DNA of 36,304 nt. Source: Lysobacterales bacterium. Lineage in GTDB: Bacteria; Pseudomonadota; Gammaproteobacteria; Xanthomonadales; SZUA-36. Positions 15,318-23,104 of the stretch are shown one piece after another. The position numbers and the translations under genes were made by a program. The notes beneath the pieces were generated by a model. That model made no database searches. It saw nothing but the letters and a program-made list of their open reading frames with translations, and had not been told where the DNA came from. The stretch is taken from positions 1-36,304 of the forward strand of contig JABAAB010000009.1 in assembly GCA_014238945.1 (NCBI GenBank), read 5' to 3'. Numbering within the stretch: position 1 is the stretch's first letter; each line of letters begins with the position of its first letter.

Positions 15318-16844
15318 CTACTGTCCTTCATTTAGACTGTCCAAAGGTTCGCCAGTTACCTGGACATCCAGAACAAGGGCATTTGAAACCAGTTGATGCA
15401 GGCTGACGATGCTGTCCATGCCAAAACCATGCTCCGGCATGACCTTGGAAAATTGTGATTTGCAGATGGCACATATCGCGACCATATGGGTGACTTGATG
15501 TTCTTCCGCCACGTCTTTGAGTGCCTGCATCCTCGGGGAAGCACCTTTCTTCCTGAGTTCCAGCAGGTCATCTGTCAACAACCCACCTCCGCCACCGCAA
15601 CAGAAGCTGGCTTCACGGATGGTATCGGCCGCCATGTCCACGAAGTTATTGCAACAGGCCCTGATGATCGCACGGGGTATCTCGAACTGCCCTCCCGGCT
15701 TGTCGCCCATACGTGATCCGCGAGCGACATTGCATGAATCGTGAAAGGTCAGGGTCATGTGGTCGTTGGCGGATTTGTCGAATGTCAGCTCACCTTTTTC
15801 AATCAGGTCCCAGGTAAACTCGCAAATGTGTTGGGGCACCGGGTATGCAGGGTCCAGGAAGTCAAAGGGGCCGACCAGCGTATTGAGAAAATTATAGGCC
15901 ACGCGCCAGGCGTGACCGCACTCGCCAAAGATGATGCGTTTGACACCCAGGTCCTGCGCCGCTTTCCTGATGCGCTCTGCAACCCGTTGCATTTGTTCGT
16001 ACGAGCCAATAAACATGGCGAAGTTGGCTGCTTCTGAGGCGTATGAACTGAGGGTCCAGCTGACCCCCGCCTGGTGAAATACCTTGGCGTAGCCGATCAG
16101 GCCGTCAACGTGGGGCTCGGCAAAAAAATCTGCACTGGGTGTCACCAATAAAATGTCAGCGCCTTTTTTGTTCAGAGGCAGTTCTACGGTAACCCCGGTT
16201 TCCTCTTCGATGTCCTCTTCCAGGTCCTGCAACGTATGTCTTAGTGCCTTCTCGGGAATTCCCAGATTATTGCCAATCTTGTGAACCTTGCCGATGATTT
16301 CGTTGCAGTATTTCTGGCCCTTGCCAATATGATCCATGATTTCGCGGGCTGCCATCGAGATTTCGGCGGTGTCGATTCCATAGGGGCAGTAGACCGAGCA
16401 ACGACGGCACTGGGAGCATTGGTGGAAATAGCTGTACCAGTCATCGAGTACATCCCGGGTCAGGTCCTCTGCACCCACCAACCAGGGAAAATGCTTACCC
16501 GCGAAGGTGAAGTAACGCCGGTAAACCTTGCGCAACAGATCCTGACGGGCGACTGGCATATTTTTCGGGTCCCCGCTGCCGAGGAAATAATGGCATTTGT
16601 CGGTGCATGCGCCACACTTGACGCAACTGTCCATGTAGACCTGCAAGGCGCGTGATTTTTTGAGCAATTCACCGAGTTTTTCTATGGCTCTGAGCTGCCA
16701 GTCATCAACCAGTTCACCAGGGAAGCCCAGTGCACGCTGATGATCCGGAGCGGCCACAAAGGGAGATGAGTTCTTCATTGCACCTTCATTCAGAACGGGG
16801 ATATCCACCAGTACGTTGATGGGCAATGTGTCTCGATCAACCAT
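15318..16844 (-). CDS. dsrK: DsrK, HdrD-like iron-sulfur subunit of DsrMKJOP
   Basis: The 508-residue cytoplasmic protein has two classical [4Fe-4S] motifs, C74/C77/C80/C84 and C143/C146/C149/C153. It also has the CCG-type cysteine-rich domain of heterodisulfide reductases (SFCCGGGGGLL and an upstream HDSCN). That domain is thought to bind the special cluster that acts on the DsrC disulfide or trisulfide. It anchors to the membrane through DsrM, encoded three bases upstream. Length and motifs are normal for the family. Confidence 0.94.
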   Translation of the reverse strand: MVDRDTLPINVLVDIPVLNEGAMKNSSPFVAAPDHQRALGFPGELVDDWQLRAIEKLGELLKKSRALQVYMDSCVKCGACTDKCHYFLGSGDPKNMPVARQDLLRKVYRRYFTFAGKHFPWLVGAEDLTRDVLDDWYSYFHQCSQCRRCSVYCPYGIDTAEISMAAREIMDHIGKGQKYCNEIIGKVHKIGNNLGIPEKALRHTLQDLEEDIEEETGVTVELPLNKKGADILLVTPSADFFAEPHVDGLIGYAKVFHQAGVSWTLSSYASEAANFAMFIGSYEQMQRVAERIRKAAQDLGVKRIIFGECGHAWRVAYNFLNTLVGPFDFLDPAYPVPQHICEFTWDLIEKGELTFDKSANDHMTLTFHDSCNVARGSRMGDKPGGQFEIPRAIIRACCNNFVDMAADTIREASFCCGGGGGLLTDDLLELRKKGASPRMQALKDVAEEHQVTHMVAICAICKSQFSKVMPEHGFGMDSIVSLHQLVSNALVLDVQVTGEPLDSLNEGQ

Positions 16845-16847
16845 CGG

Positions 16848-17600
16848 TTATTGACTTCCGGCCTTGCGCCGGTTTTTTGTATCCGATTCGGTAACCCAGG
16901 ATGCCAGATGTCTCTTCTCACGTGGATTATCGACCTGGTTGCGACCGGGACTGAAAAATACACCGGGTGCGTGGAGCAGCTTGGAAAAAGGAAAAATGAT
17001 CATCAGGACCAGTACCAGACCCAGGTGGACCAGTAGCAACGGGTCTGCAGGCAGTGGTTGAGGGTCCAGGTAAATCAGTCCGAGAGCAAAAGCCTTCAGC
17101 GCAACAATATCGGTGTGTGCCACGTATTTCATCATCAACCCGGTGGCCGTAATCGCGATCAGCAACAACAGCATCAGGTGATCGGATGGCGCGGATATAT
17201 ATCGTACCCGATCAACTGTAAATCGCCGCAGCCAAAGTCCGGCCAAGCCGGCCAGCATGGCAAAACCGGCGTATATTCCAATCCACTGTAGCCAGGTAAC
17301 CCACAACCAGACGGGTTCGGTAAAGTAACGCAGATGCCGTAATACGACCAACAGCATGGCCGCGTGGAAAATCCAGCCACACAGCCAGGTCCACTTGTTG
17401 GCTTTGAACAGGCTTTCGAATAAAACGACCTCCCTGGCCATGCGGCCCACGACCCCCGCAGATGTGACCGGTGCCGGTGTTGTCGGGATTTTCAGGGGTG
17501 CCGGGGTCTTTGCGTACAAACGTATTCTGTACGTGAGACCTACAGCGAAAATGGCTGTTGCCAGGTAAAACAGAAATGCAAAAATGCTACTCAGCAACAA
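16848..17600 (-). CDS. dsrM: DsrM, NarI-like cytochrome b membrane subunit of DsrMKJOP
   Basis: The 250-residue product has about five or six transmembrane helices. Histidines placed to hold two b haems are seen in WIFHAAM, LRHLRYF, DHLMLL and LVHLGL. It resembles the NarI/HdrE family and links quinone to DsrK. The start is unusual: the only workable start codons are TTG at 17600 or 17597, because an in-frame TAG lies six bases upstream of the first. A strong AAGGAAGGG ribosome site stands eight to ten bases before. Two small hairpins separate it from dsrC. Confidence 0.92.
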   Translation of the reverse strand: MLLSSIFAFLFYLATAIFAVGLTYRIRLYAKTPAPLKIPTTPAPVTSAGVVGRMAREVVLFESLFKANKWTWLCGWIFHAAMLLVVLRHLRYFTEPVWLWVTWLQWIGIYAGFAMLAGLAGLWLRRFTVDRVRYISAPSDHLMLLLLIAITATGLMMKYVAHTDIVALKAFALGLIYLDPQPLPADPLLLVHLGLVLVLMIIFPFSKLLHAPGVFFSPGRNQVDNPREKRHLASWVTESDTKNRRKAGSQ

Positions 17601-17620
17601 TCCCTATGCCCTTCCTTTTA

Positions 17621-17652
17621 GTTGACGGATCAACAGGCGGGCCGCTGACCCG
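17621..17652 (-). promoter_or_regulatory. two small hairpins between dsrC and dsrM
   Basis: In transcription order a CGGG/CCCG stem with a 7-base loop (17652-17638) is followed by a GTTGA/TCAAC stem with a 4-base loop (17634-17621). They lie just after the dsrC stop and before the dsrM ribosome site. They could protect or set apart an abundant dsrC message, but the stems are short. Confidence 0.35.
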
Positions 17653-17662
17653 GTTGGACATC

Positions 17663-17995
17663 TCAGACACAGCCTGTGGGTTTGGGCAAACCGGCAATTT
17701 TGCAGGCCTGCTTGGCTGGGCCATAGGGAAACATTTCATACAGATACCTGCTGTTGCCCTTGTCAGCCCCCAGTTTCTTCTTGATGGCCTTGGTCAGGAC
17801 CCGGACCGCGGGTGCAATCTGGTATTCCTCGTAATAGTTGCGCAGAAAGTTGATAACTTCCCAGGCATCATCATTCATATCAATGTTTTCATCCTCGGCG
17901 ATCAGTAGCGCCAGTTCAGGACTCCATAAACTGATGTCAGTGATATAGCCTTCCTCGTCGTGTTCGACGAGTGTACCGTTGTAATCGTAAGCCAT
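17663..17995 (-). CDS. dsrC: DsrC, sulfur-carrier protein
   Basis: From ATG 17995 the product has 110 residues, close to the family's usual 105-112. The flexible C-terminal arm is intact, with both redox cysteines, C98 and the penultimate C109. It therefore should be a true DsrC, forming persulfide and trisulfide, rather than a single-cysteine TusE or regulatory homologue. It accepts sulfur from DsrE, presents it to DsrAB, and is recycled by DsrK. A GAGG ribosome site precedes this ATG. The open frame continues upstream to 18031, but that extension lacks family similarity. Confidence 0.96.
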   Translation of the reverse strand: MAYDYNGTLVEHDEEGYITDISLWSPELALLIAEDENIDMNDDAWEVINFLRNYYEEYQIAPAVRVLTKAIKKKLGADKGNSRYLYEMFPYGPAKQACKIAGLPKPTGCV

Positions 17996-18030
17996 GTCCA
18001 GCCTCTTTGAGTAATCAAATAATAACAACA

Positions 18031-18342
18031 CTACAACCAGGATTGAGTGAGATGGTGCTCCGTCACCAGATCCACAAACCCTTCGTAGTCGACAATACCC
18101 ATTCCTTCTATCAGGGGCATTTCACCCAGACCCCGGGCATCAACATCGGGGCCCAATACATAGAACTTGATTTCTTTTATTCGCTGCGCGATATTTCCTG
18201 CAGTTGTCGTGTTTACCAGCGCGCCATACACACCATCTTCGATCAACAGCACCGAATGACCCGCTTGCGCCAGGCGCAGACAACTGTCCAGTGCATTGCG
18301 TTCGGATGGGGATTTGTTGACCAGGTGCAACACTTTACTCAT
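18031..18342 (-). CDS. dsrH: DsrH, subunit of the DsrEFH sulfur-relay complex
   Basis: The 103-residue product belongs to the DsrH/TusB family. The family cysteine is present as C21 (SCLRLAQAG). It forms the E2F2H2 hexamer with DsrE and DsrF in the cytoplasm. The ATG overlaps the dsrF stop by four bases (ATGA), indicating coupled translation. Length is normal for the family. Confidence 0.92.
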   Translation of the reverse strand: MSKVLHLVNKSPSERNALDSCLRLAQAGHSVLLIEDGVYGALVNTTTAGNIAQRIKEIKFYVLGPDVDARGLGEMPLIEGMGIVDYEGFVDLVTEHHLTQSWL

Positions 18343-18728
18343 GAACTGATCACCACATCCTGCTGCGCCATGACTTCGCGCAAGGCTGCCGTTGTCAGCA
18401 CTTCAACCGGAATGACGAGGTCGTCCGCGGTCAGTCCACGGGCCTCAAGTGACTCCTTTTCTACGTAAATCTTTTCAACATCGTAGTCATCCAATGCACC
18501 GTATGTCCTGGAGAAGTTTTTCATACCGATGGCCGCTGTATCCTGGCCTCGTTTCAATTGAAAAACACCGTCGTCCAGGAAAACCATGCTGACATCCTGG
18601 TCAAAAGCCGCTGCAATCAATACAACCTCCAGACATTCCAGGGCATAGATGGTGCCATGGGGTGGTCTGCGGTTGACGTACATGAAGCGTTTTACCACTT
18701 CAGGTTCGTGTTCTTCCCAGGGTTCCAA
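18339..18728 (-). CDS. dsrF: DsrF, subunit of the DsrEFH sulfur-relay complex
   Basis: The 129-residue product belongs to the DsrF/TusC family. It contains the characteristic PHGTIYALE, FLDDGVFQL and IGMKNFSRTY segments. The best start is TTG at 18728, eight bases after GGAG (start GTG 18698 possible), because the family's EVVKRFMY N-terminal strand would be lost if the internal ATG were used. It is 13 bases after dsrE. Within the hexamer DsrF probably has a structural role; the sulfur-binding cysteine is on DsrE. Confidence 0.92.
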   Translation of the reverse strand: MEPWEEHEPEVVKRFMYVNRRPPHGTIYALECLEVVLIAAAFDQDVSMVFLDDGVFQLKRGQDTAAIGMKNFSRTYGALDDYDVEKIYVEKESLEARGLTADDLVIPVEVLTTAALREVMAQQDVVISS

Positions 18729-18741
18729 TCACATCGCTCCG

Positions 18742-19101
18742 TCAGTCACCGAAAACCACCATGCGGTCTGCTTCAATTCCGGCCTCCACAAGCTGGCCCA
18801 GACCGGATATCCTGAATCCATCTGCAAGGATTTCATCCTTGATACCACGCCGCAGTGCAGCCGCGACGCAAACCACCAGGTCAATGCCGTGTTTATTGCC
18901 CAATTCAGACCACAGTGAAACCAGGTTGCGGTCGTCCGACTGTGGCTCAGATAACCGGTTGGCGTTGTTAACACCATCGTTGTAGAAAAATACCCGCATG
19001 ATCTCGTGGCCCTTTACCAATGCCGCCACTGCAAAACGGTAGGCCGTGTCCGAGGCCTGGTGTGTGAACGGGCCCTCGTTGATTAGAATGCCAAACTTCA
19101 T
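18742..19101 (-). CDS. dsrE: DsrE, persulfide-carrying subunit of DsrEFH
   Basis: From ATG 19101 the product has 119 residues and belongs to the DsrE/TusD family. The active cysteine is at position 78 (LVVCVAAALRRG), exactly where family members carry the sulfur atom passed to DsrC. The frame is open to 19140, but that extension overlaps dsrB and precedes the conserved first strand (MKFGILINEG). It lies ten bases after dsrB. Its presence with dsrF and dsrH marks the operon as oxidative. Confidence 0.94.
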   Translation of the reverse strand: MKFGILINEGPFTHQASDTAYRFAVAALVKGHEIMRVFFYNDGVNNANRLSEPQSDDRNLVSLWSELGNKHGIDLVVCVAAALRRGIKDEILADGFRISGLGQLVEAGIEADRMVVFGD

Positions 19102-19111
19102 GAATGCAATT

Positions 19112-20194
19112 TCACTTGAAATGTATATGGGCGGAGGCATTCAAACTGGCGCGGGCGCCACGCCAGTCATCAATCTGGTGCCGGGTAAAAGCCAGATTGG
19201 TCATTTCGAAAAAGCGGGGCCAGCCAATACGGTCGATCCATTCGCCCATCCGTTCCCAGGCCCGTGCGTCTTCCTTGTACGCGTACAGTATGGTCTTGAC
19301 AATCTCGGTTACCTCGGGCCAGCGTGGCGGGTTATTCGGCAGATTGGCCGCGACCAGTTTATGGAACGTGGGCTTGGTGCGTGCATTTGAATGTTTGCCT
19401 CCGACCCAGATGGCCAGCTTGGTGGATTCCGGTCCATTGATCTGCATCGGCGGGCAGGGGGGGTAGCAGGCCCCGCAACAGATGCATTTCTTCTCATCCA
19501 CCTCCAGTGATGGCTTGCCGTTGACCATGGCAGGTCGGATGGCCGCCACCGGGCAACGTGCCACGACGGCGGGACGCTCACAGACATTGGCAACCAGGTC
19601 ATGGTTGATTTTGGGTGGTTTTGTATATTGCACATTGATTGCGATATCACCCTGGCCACCGCAATTGATCTGGCAGCACGAAGTGGTCATACGTACCCGG
19701 TTTGGCATCTCTTCATGGGTAAATTCGTGGTGCAATTCATCCATCAATGACTTGACCACACCGGATGCATCGGTTCCGGGAATATCACAATGCAGCCATC
19801 CCTGGGTATGGGAGATCATTGAAAGAGAATTGCCGGTACCACCTACCGGAAATCCCGCCAGGTTCAGGTCTTCGATCAGGGGCCCGGTCTTGGCTTCCGA
19901 TGTAACCATGAACTCCGCATTGCTGCGGGTGGTGAAGCGCAGGTGGCCATCAGCATGCTTGTCGGCAAGATCACATAATTTCCGGATCGTGTGGACATCC
20001 ATCTGGCGCTGTGTGCCGGCACGAACGGTCCAGATTTCATCACCACTCTTCGCCATGTGGTGCAATACACCGGGCCGTGGCCTGTCGTGCCAGTCCCAGT
20101 TGCCATAATTCTTTCTGAGGGTTGGATGCATGTGTGGAAAAGGATCAGGGACACCGGTTTCATTTGGTCTGCGTGGTAGATCTGTTCTTTTCAT
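19112..20194 (-). CDS. dsrB: DsrB, dissimilatory sulfite reductase beta subunit
   Basis: The 360-residue product has the siroheme/[4Fe-4S] binding motif SCCQINCGGQ (C173, C174, C178). It also has an inserted ferredoxin domain with CICCGACYPPC (C237-C247). With DsrA it forms the alpha2beta2 enzyme. In sulfur oxidizers it runs in reverse, turning DsrC-bound sulfur into sulfite in the cytoplasm. A TTAAGG ribosome site within the dsrA end precedes the ATG, with seven bases between the genes. Confidence 0.96.
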   Translation of the reverse strand: MKRTDLPRRPNETGVPDPFPHMHPTLRKNYGNWDWHDRPRPGVLHHMAKSGDEIWTVRAGTQRQMDVHTIRKLCDLADKHADGHLRFTTRSNAEFMVTSEAKTGPLIEDLNLAGFPVGGTGNSLSMISHTQGWLHCDIPGTDASGVVKSLMDELHHEFTHEEMPNRVRMTTSCCQINCGGQGDIAINVQYTKPPKINHDLVANVCERPAVVARCPVAAIRPAMVNGKPSLEVDEKKCICCGACYPPCPPMQINGPESTKLAIWVGGKHSNARTKPTFHKLVAANLPNNPPRWPEVTEIVKTILYAYKEDARAWERMGEWIDRIGWPRFFEMTNLAFTRHQIDDWRGARASLNASAHIHFK

Positions 20195-20201
20195 GGTTTG
20201 T

Positions 20202-21476
20202 TTACCTTAACCCTGTTTTCTCGGTTTCCCTGGATCTGGCCTTTTTGTGCTCGAACCACTTTGCGGCTTCCTCGTCCCAGTCATCGGTGCGCACATACGA
20301 ACTGGTTCGGGGATGATTAACCATGTTTGGATCAACATCGATTTCCAGGGCATCGAGAAAGTTGGCCAGACCGATGCGGTCGATGGTTTCACCAATGCGC
20401 TCGTGCTCCAATGCATTCTCGGCAAAGAAATCTACGACCTCCTCGGTCAGTTCATTGAGTTTCTCGAAGTCCTCATCGGTCTTGAGTCGCATGAACGGGA
20501 TGATGACCGTACCCATCAGGTCACCAATTTTCAACGAGCGCTTGCCACCCATCAGGATGGTAACGCCCTTGTCCTTGCCCGGTGACAGGGCCTTGGGCAT
20601 CACGTTGATACAGTGCATACAACGCACGCAACTGCGGTTGTCCACATCGAGGGTATCATCGTCATTCAAACTCAGAGCCCGGGTCGGACAATTGGTAATT
20701 ACCGTGTCTATCATCTGCTTGCGACCCACACGGGCCACGTGTTCCTTAACCCGTTCCTGGTCTACCTGCATATCGTCACACCAGGTTCCGATGACGGCGA
20801 AATCCGCCCGGTGTATGGCATTGACACAATCGTTGGGACAACCCGAGAACTTGAACTTGAATTTGTAGGGCAGGGCCGGCCGGTGCATTTCATCCAGCAG
20901 CCCGTTGATGATGCCGCGGTGTGCACGGACTTCGTCGTAACACGATTGCTCACAGCGTGCGTGGCCGACACAACTCATGGCCGTCCTCAGCGCGGGTCCT
21001 GCACCACCCATGTCCAAACCGATCTTGTTCAAGGCGTCAAATGAAGTTTGCACTTTTTCGGTAGTGCAGCCCTGGAACATGATGTCACCCGACTGGCCGT
21101 GCAGTGCGATCAGCCCGGAACCATGTTCCTCCCAGATATCACACATGTCACGTAACAGCCGGGTTGAGTAATGAAAGCCTGCCGGGGGTTGTACCCGCAG
21201 GGTATGAAATTCTGATGACTCGGGGAACTTTTCGGCAACTTCCGAGAAACGGGGAATGACCCCCCCACCATATCCAAACACACTAACGGTACCGCCTTTC
21301 CAGTAACCCATGCGGTTTTCATATGAATGTTCCAGTTGACCGACCAGGTCCTTCATCATGGTCGCGCTGGGTTTGTCGCCGTCATTTGCCAGCCGTTTGA
21401 GTCCTTCGACAAAACTCGGCCATGGGCCGCCTTCCAGTTCATCAAGTAATGGAGTCGGGGGTGTTTTCTTTGCCAT
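20202..21476 (-). CDS. dsrA: DsrA, dissimilatory sulfite reductase alpha subunit
   Basis: The 424-residue product is full length for the family. The catalytic siroheme/[4Fe-4S] ligands appear as C175-x3-C179 (CVGHARCEQSC) and C213-x3-C217 (SGCPNDC). The inserted ferredoxin domain has C263 and CVRCMHC (C283, C286, C289). It heads the 13-gene operon. The 265 bases up to the divergent dioxygenase gene should hold its promoter, but I could not find a convincing minus-strand -35/-10 pair there. The ribosome site (GGCGG, about 11 bases before ATG) is weak. Confidence 0.96.
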   Translation of the reverse strand: MAKKTPPTPLLDELEGGPWPSFVEGLKRLANDGDKPSATMMKDLVGQLEHSYENRMGYWKGGTVSVFGYGGGVIPRFSEVAEKFPESSEFHTLRVQPPAGFHYSTRLLRDMCDIWEEHGSGLIALHGQSGDIMFQGCTTEKVQTSFDALNKIGLDMGGAGPALRTAMSCVGHARCEQSCYDEVRAHRGIINGLLDEMHRPALPYKFKFKFSGCPNDCVNAIHRADFAVIGTWCDDMQVDQERVKEHVARVGRKQMIDTVITNCPTRALSLNDDDTLDVDNRSCVRCMHCINVMPKALSPGKDKGVTILMGGKRSLKIGDLMGTVIIPFMRLKTDEDFEKLNELTEEVVDFFAENALEHERIGETIDRIGLANFLDALEIDVDPNMVNHPRTSSYVRTDDWDEEAAKWFEHKKARSRETEKTGLR

Positions 21477-21624
21477 AGATGTTTACCGCCAGATTACACT
21501 GCAACAAAACAGGATAGCTGGACCAAACAATCAGGGCAGCTTGTGAGCCAGCAAATATGCCAGCCATCGCGCACATTGAAGACATAAAACTCGACTGATT
21601 CCGGGGCAGTCGTTGCGTGACAAT

Positions 21625-21653
21625 TTGGCTATATTAGGATTTCATGATATAAG
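21625..21653 (+). promoter_or_regulatory. sigma70-type promoter for the dioxygenase-cysG gene group
   Basis: TTGGCT (21625-21630) and TATAAG (21648-21653) are separated by exactly 17 bases. Transcription would start near 21660, upstream of the GTG at 21742 but downstream of the alternative TTG at 21613. This supports the later start. It lies in the divergent gap with dsrA. Confidence 0.5.
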
Positions 21654-21741
21654 ATTTGCAGATGTAATTCCAGCAACCGGGGTCAAACGACAAAATTACC
21701 GTTTGGGGTACCAGAGAGTACCGGCATGCGGCGGAGGTGAA

Positions 21742-22596
21742 GTGGATCAATCCAGCTACCTCAAGTGGCGAGAAAAGAAGTTGAAATTCTACCCCCGCAG
21801 CGTGGATGAGTTGATCGTGGAAATCAATGGATTGCCTAGCCTGACCCGGTCTGAAAAAACCCGGATCATATCGAATTGCCGGCGTGCCAACATGGCCATC
21901 TACAGATGCCGTAATCACCACGCCGATCGTGCTGCCATACGGGCTTTTGCTGCAAACTTCGGTCTGAAAAGCCTCGACCATCACCTGTGTGCTAATGAAG
22001 ATGGTGTTGCGGTTCTTAGTGCCTCAGTCGGAGGAGACAAGGGGGCTTACTCACCCTATACAAGTGGCCGTCTTAACTGGCATACCGATGGTTATTACAA
22101 TGATGAACGCAGACGACTGCGGGCGGTTATCCTGCACTGTATGCAAAATGCAACCCGGGGTGGTGAAAACGCCCTACTGGACCCGGAAATTGCCTATATC
22201 CATCTTCGTGATGAGAATCCGGAGTTCATTACCGCCCTTGAACATCCCCGGTGTATGTCCATACCTGCAAACAACGGTCCGGATGGAGAAATACGACCCG
22301 CGGTCAGCGGGCCCGTATTCTGGCGAGATGCGGAGCAGGGTGCTTTGTATATGCGCTTTAGCGAACGCAAAAAGTTTATCAGCTGGCGAGAAGACAGCTT
22401 GACCCGGGCAGCCCGGGATTGCCTTTCAGATATTCTGGGCGACAAAAATGGACCGGTTTTACGTTATCGGCTGGGTCCTGGCGAAGGGTTTATTTCCAAC
22501 AATGTTCTGCACAACCGTTCTGCATTCGAGGAATTTCCGGTTGGTCAAAGGCTGCTGTATCGTGCTCGCTATTTTGATCGAATTGAATCAAGCTAG
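21742..22596 (+). CDS. TauD/TfdA-family Fe(II)/2-oxoglutarate-dependent dioxygenase
   Basis: From GTG 21742 the product has 284 residues. The iron ligands are visible as H114-x-D116 (NWHTDGYYN) and the distal H257 (NNVLHNRSAF). R274 or R276 (LLYRARY) is placed to bind 2-oxoglutarate. The start is chosen because GGAGG stands just before it (short spacing) and a promoter-like pair lies upstream. The open frame goes back to TTG 21613. It is transcribed away from dsrA, toward two small genes and cysG. Family members hydroxylate small molecules such as taurine, carnitine precursors or amino-acid derivatives. The substrate here is unknown, and a role in sulfonate or sulfur-compound use is only a guess from location. 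Confidence 0.85.
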   Translation: MDQSSYLKWREKKLKFYPRSVDELIVEINGLPSLTRSEKTRIISNCRRANMAIYRCRNHHADRAAIRAFAANFGLKSLDHHLCANEDGVAVLSASVGGDKGAYSPYTSGRLNWHTDGYYNDERRRLRAVILHCMQNATRGGENALLDPEIAYIHLRDENPEFITALEHPRCMSIPANNGPDGEIRPAVSGPVFWRDAEQGALYMRFSERKKFISWREDSLTRAARDCLSDILGDKNGPVLRYRLGPGEGFISNNVLHNRSAFEEFPVGQRLLYRARYFDRIESS

Positions 22597-22658
22597 CGCG
22601 TGAACGACGTCCAGAAAACTGGTCGCGGAAACAGGATTTAGTGAAAGGTAATTAAGCC

Positions 22659-22862
22659 ATGAAAGCCATTGAAGTCAACATCAGCGATATCATCATCCAG
22701 TACCCGGAAATCAATTCTTTTCCCGAGTTACTGGATGCAGTTCGGAATATGACCTCCGAACACATGATCTATCTGAATTTTGATGTTAAACCCGATTACC
22801 GTGACACACCACGCAACTGGCAATGGAAGCTGGAAGCGGCCTTCGGGGCGGGTGGGAAATGA
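22659..22862 (+). CDS. conserved-looking small protein, unknown function (67 residues)
   Basis: ATG 22659 follows a good AAAGGT ribosome site. The product is mixed alpha/beta in appearance, without cysteines, signal peptide or membrane segment. It contains a Trp pair in PRNWQWKLEAAFGAGG near the C-terminus. The stop overlaps the next start by four bases (ATGA), so the two small genes are coupled. I do not recognise the family. Placement between a dsr-divergent dioxygenase and cysG suggests an accessory role in siroheme or sulfur metabolism, inferred from context only. Confidence 0.75.
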   Translation: MKAIEVNISDIIIQYPEINSFPELLDAVRNMTSEHMIYLNFDVKPDYRDTPRNWQWKLEAAFGAGGK

Positions 22863-23089
22863 TCGCAAGTACTGAAACCAGGCTGGACCGGTTTGATGCA
22901 CCTTATGGACGGGTGGTGACACTTGAAGATGTCGCCTACGAAAACGGCACACGGGTATTGCGTGTACACATTCGCGAGGGTCGTCGATTTACGGTCATGG
23001 ATATTGATGAAAACACGGCGACACGATGGGGGGCGGTGATGTGCAAATGGGCAGGGAAAACCCCGCCGGCGCCTGTTGAAAAAGCCTGA
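22859..23089 (+). CDS. conserved-looking small protein, unknown function (76 residues)
   Basis: ATG 22859 overlaps the upstream stop, with a G-rich ribosome site (GGCGGGTGGG). The product looks beta-strand-rich (YGRVVTLEDVAYENG, then VLRVHIREGRRFTVMDID). It has one cysteine (MCKWAGK) and a proline-rich tail. No membrane segment or export signal is present. It ends 15 bases before cysG. Function is not recognised; coupling to the 67-residue gene suggests the two proteins act together. Confidence 0.75.
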   Translation: MIASTETRLDRFDAPYGRVVTLEDVAYENGTRVLRVHIREGRRFTVMDIDENTATRWGAVMCKWAGKTPPAPVEKA

Positions 23090-23104
23090 AACGGGGGTTT
23101 ACCA

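Noticed and set aside
14351-15406. A 351-codon plus-strand frame
   Set aside because: It is antisense to dsrL, whose Fe-S and flavin motifs are unmistakable.
21613-21741. TTG 21613 as the start of the dioxygenase
   Set aside because: It lies upstream of the best promoter, lacks a ribosome site, and the added residues do not look like the family's N-terminus.
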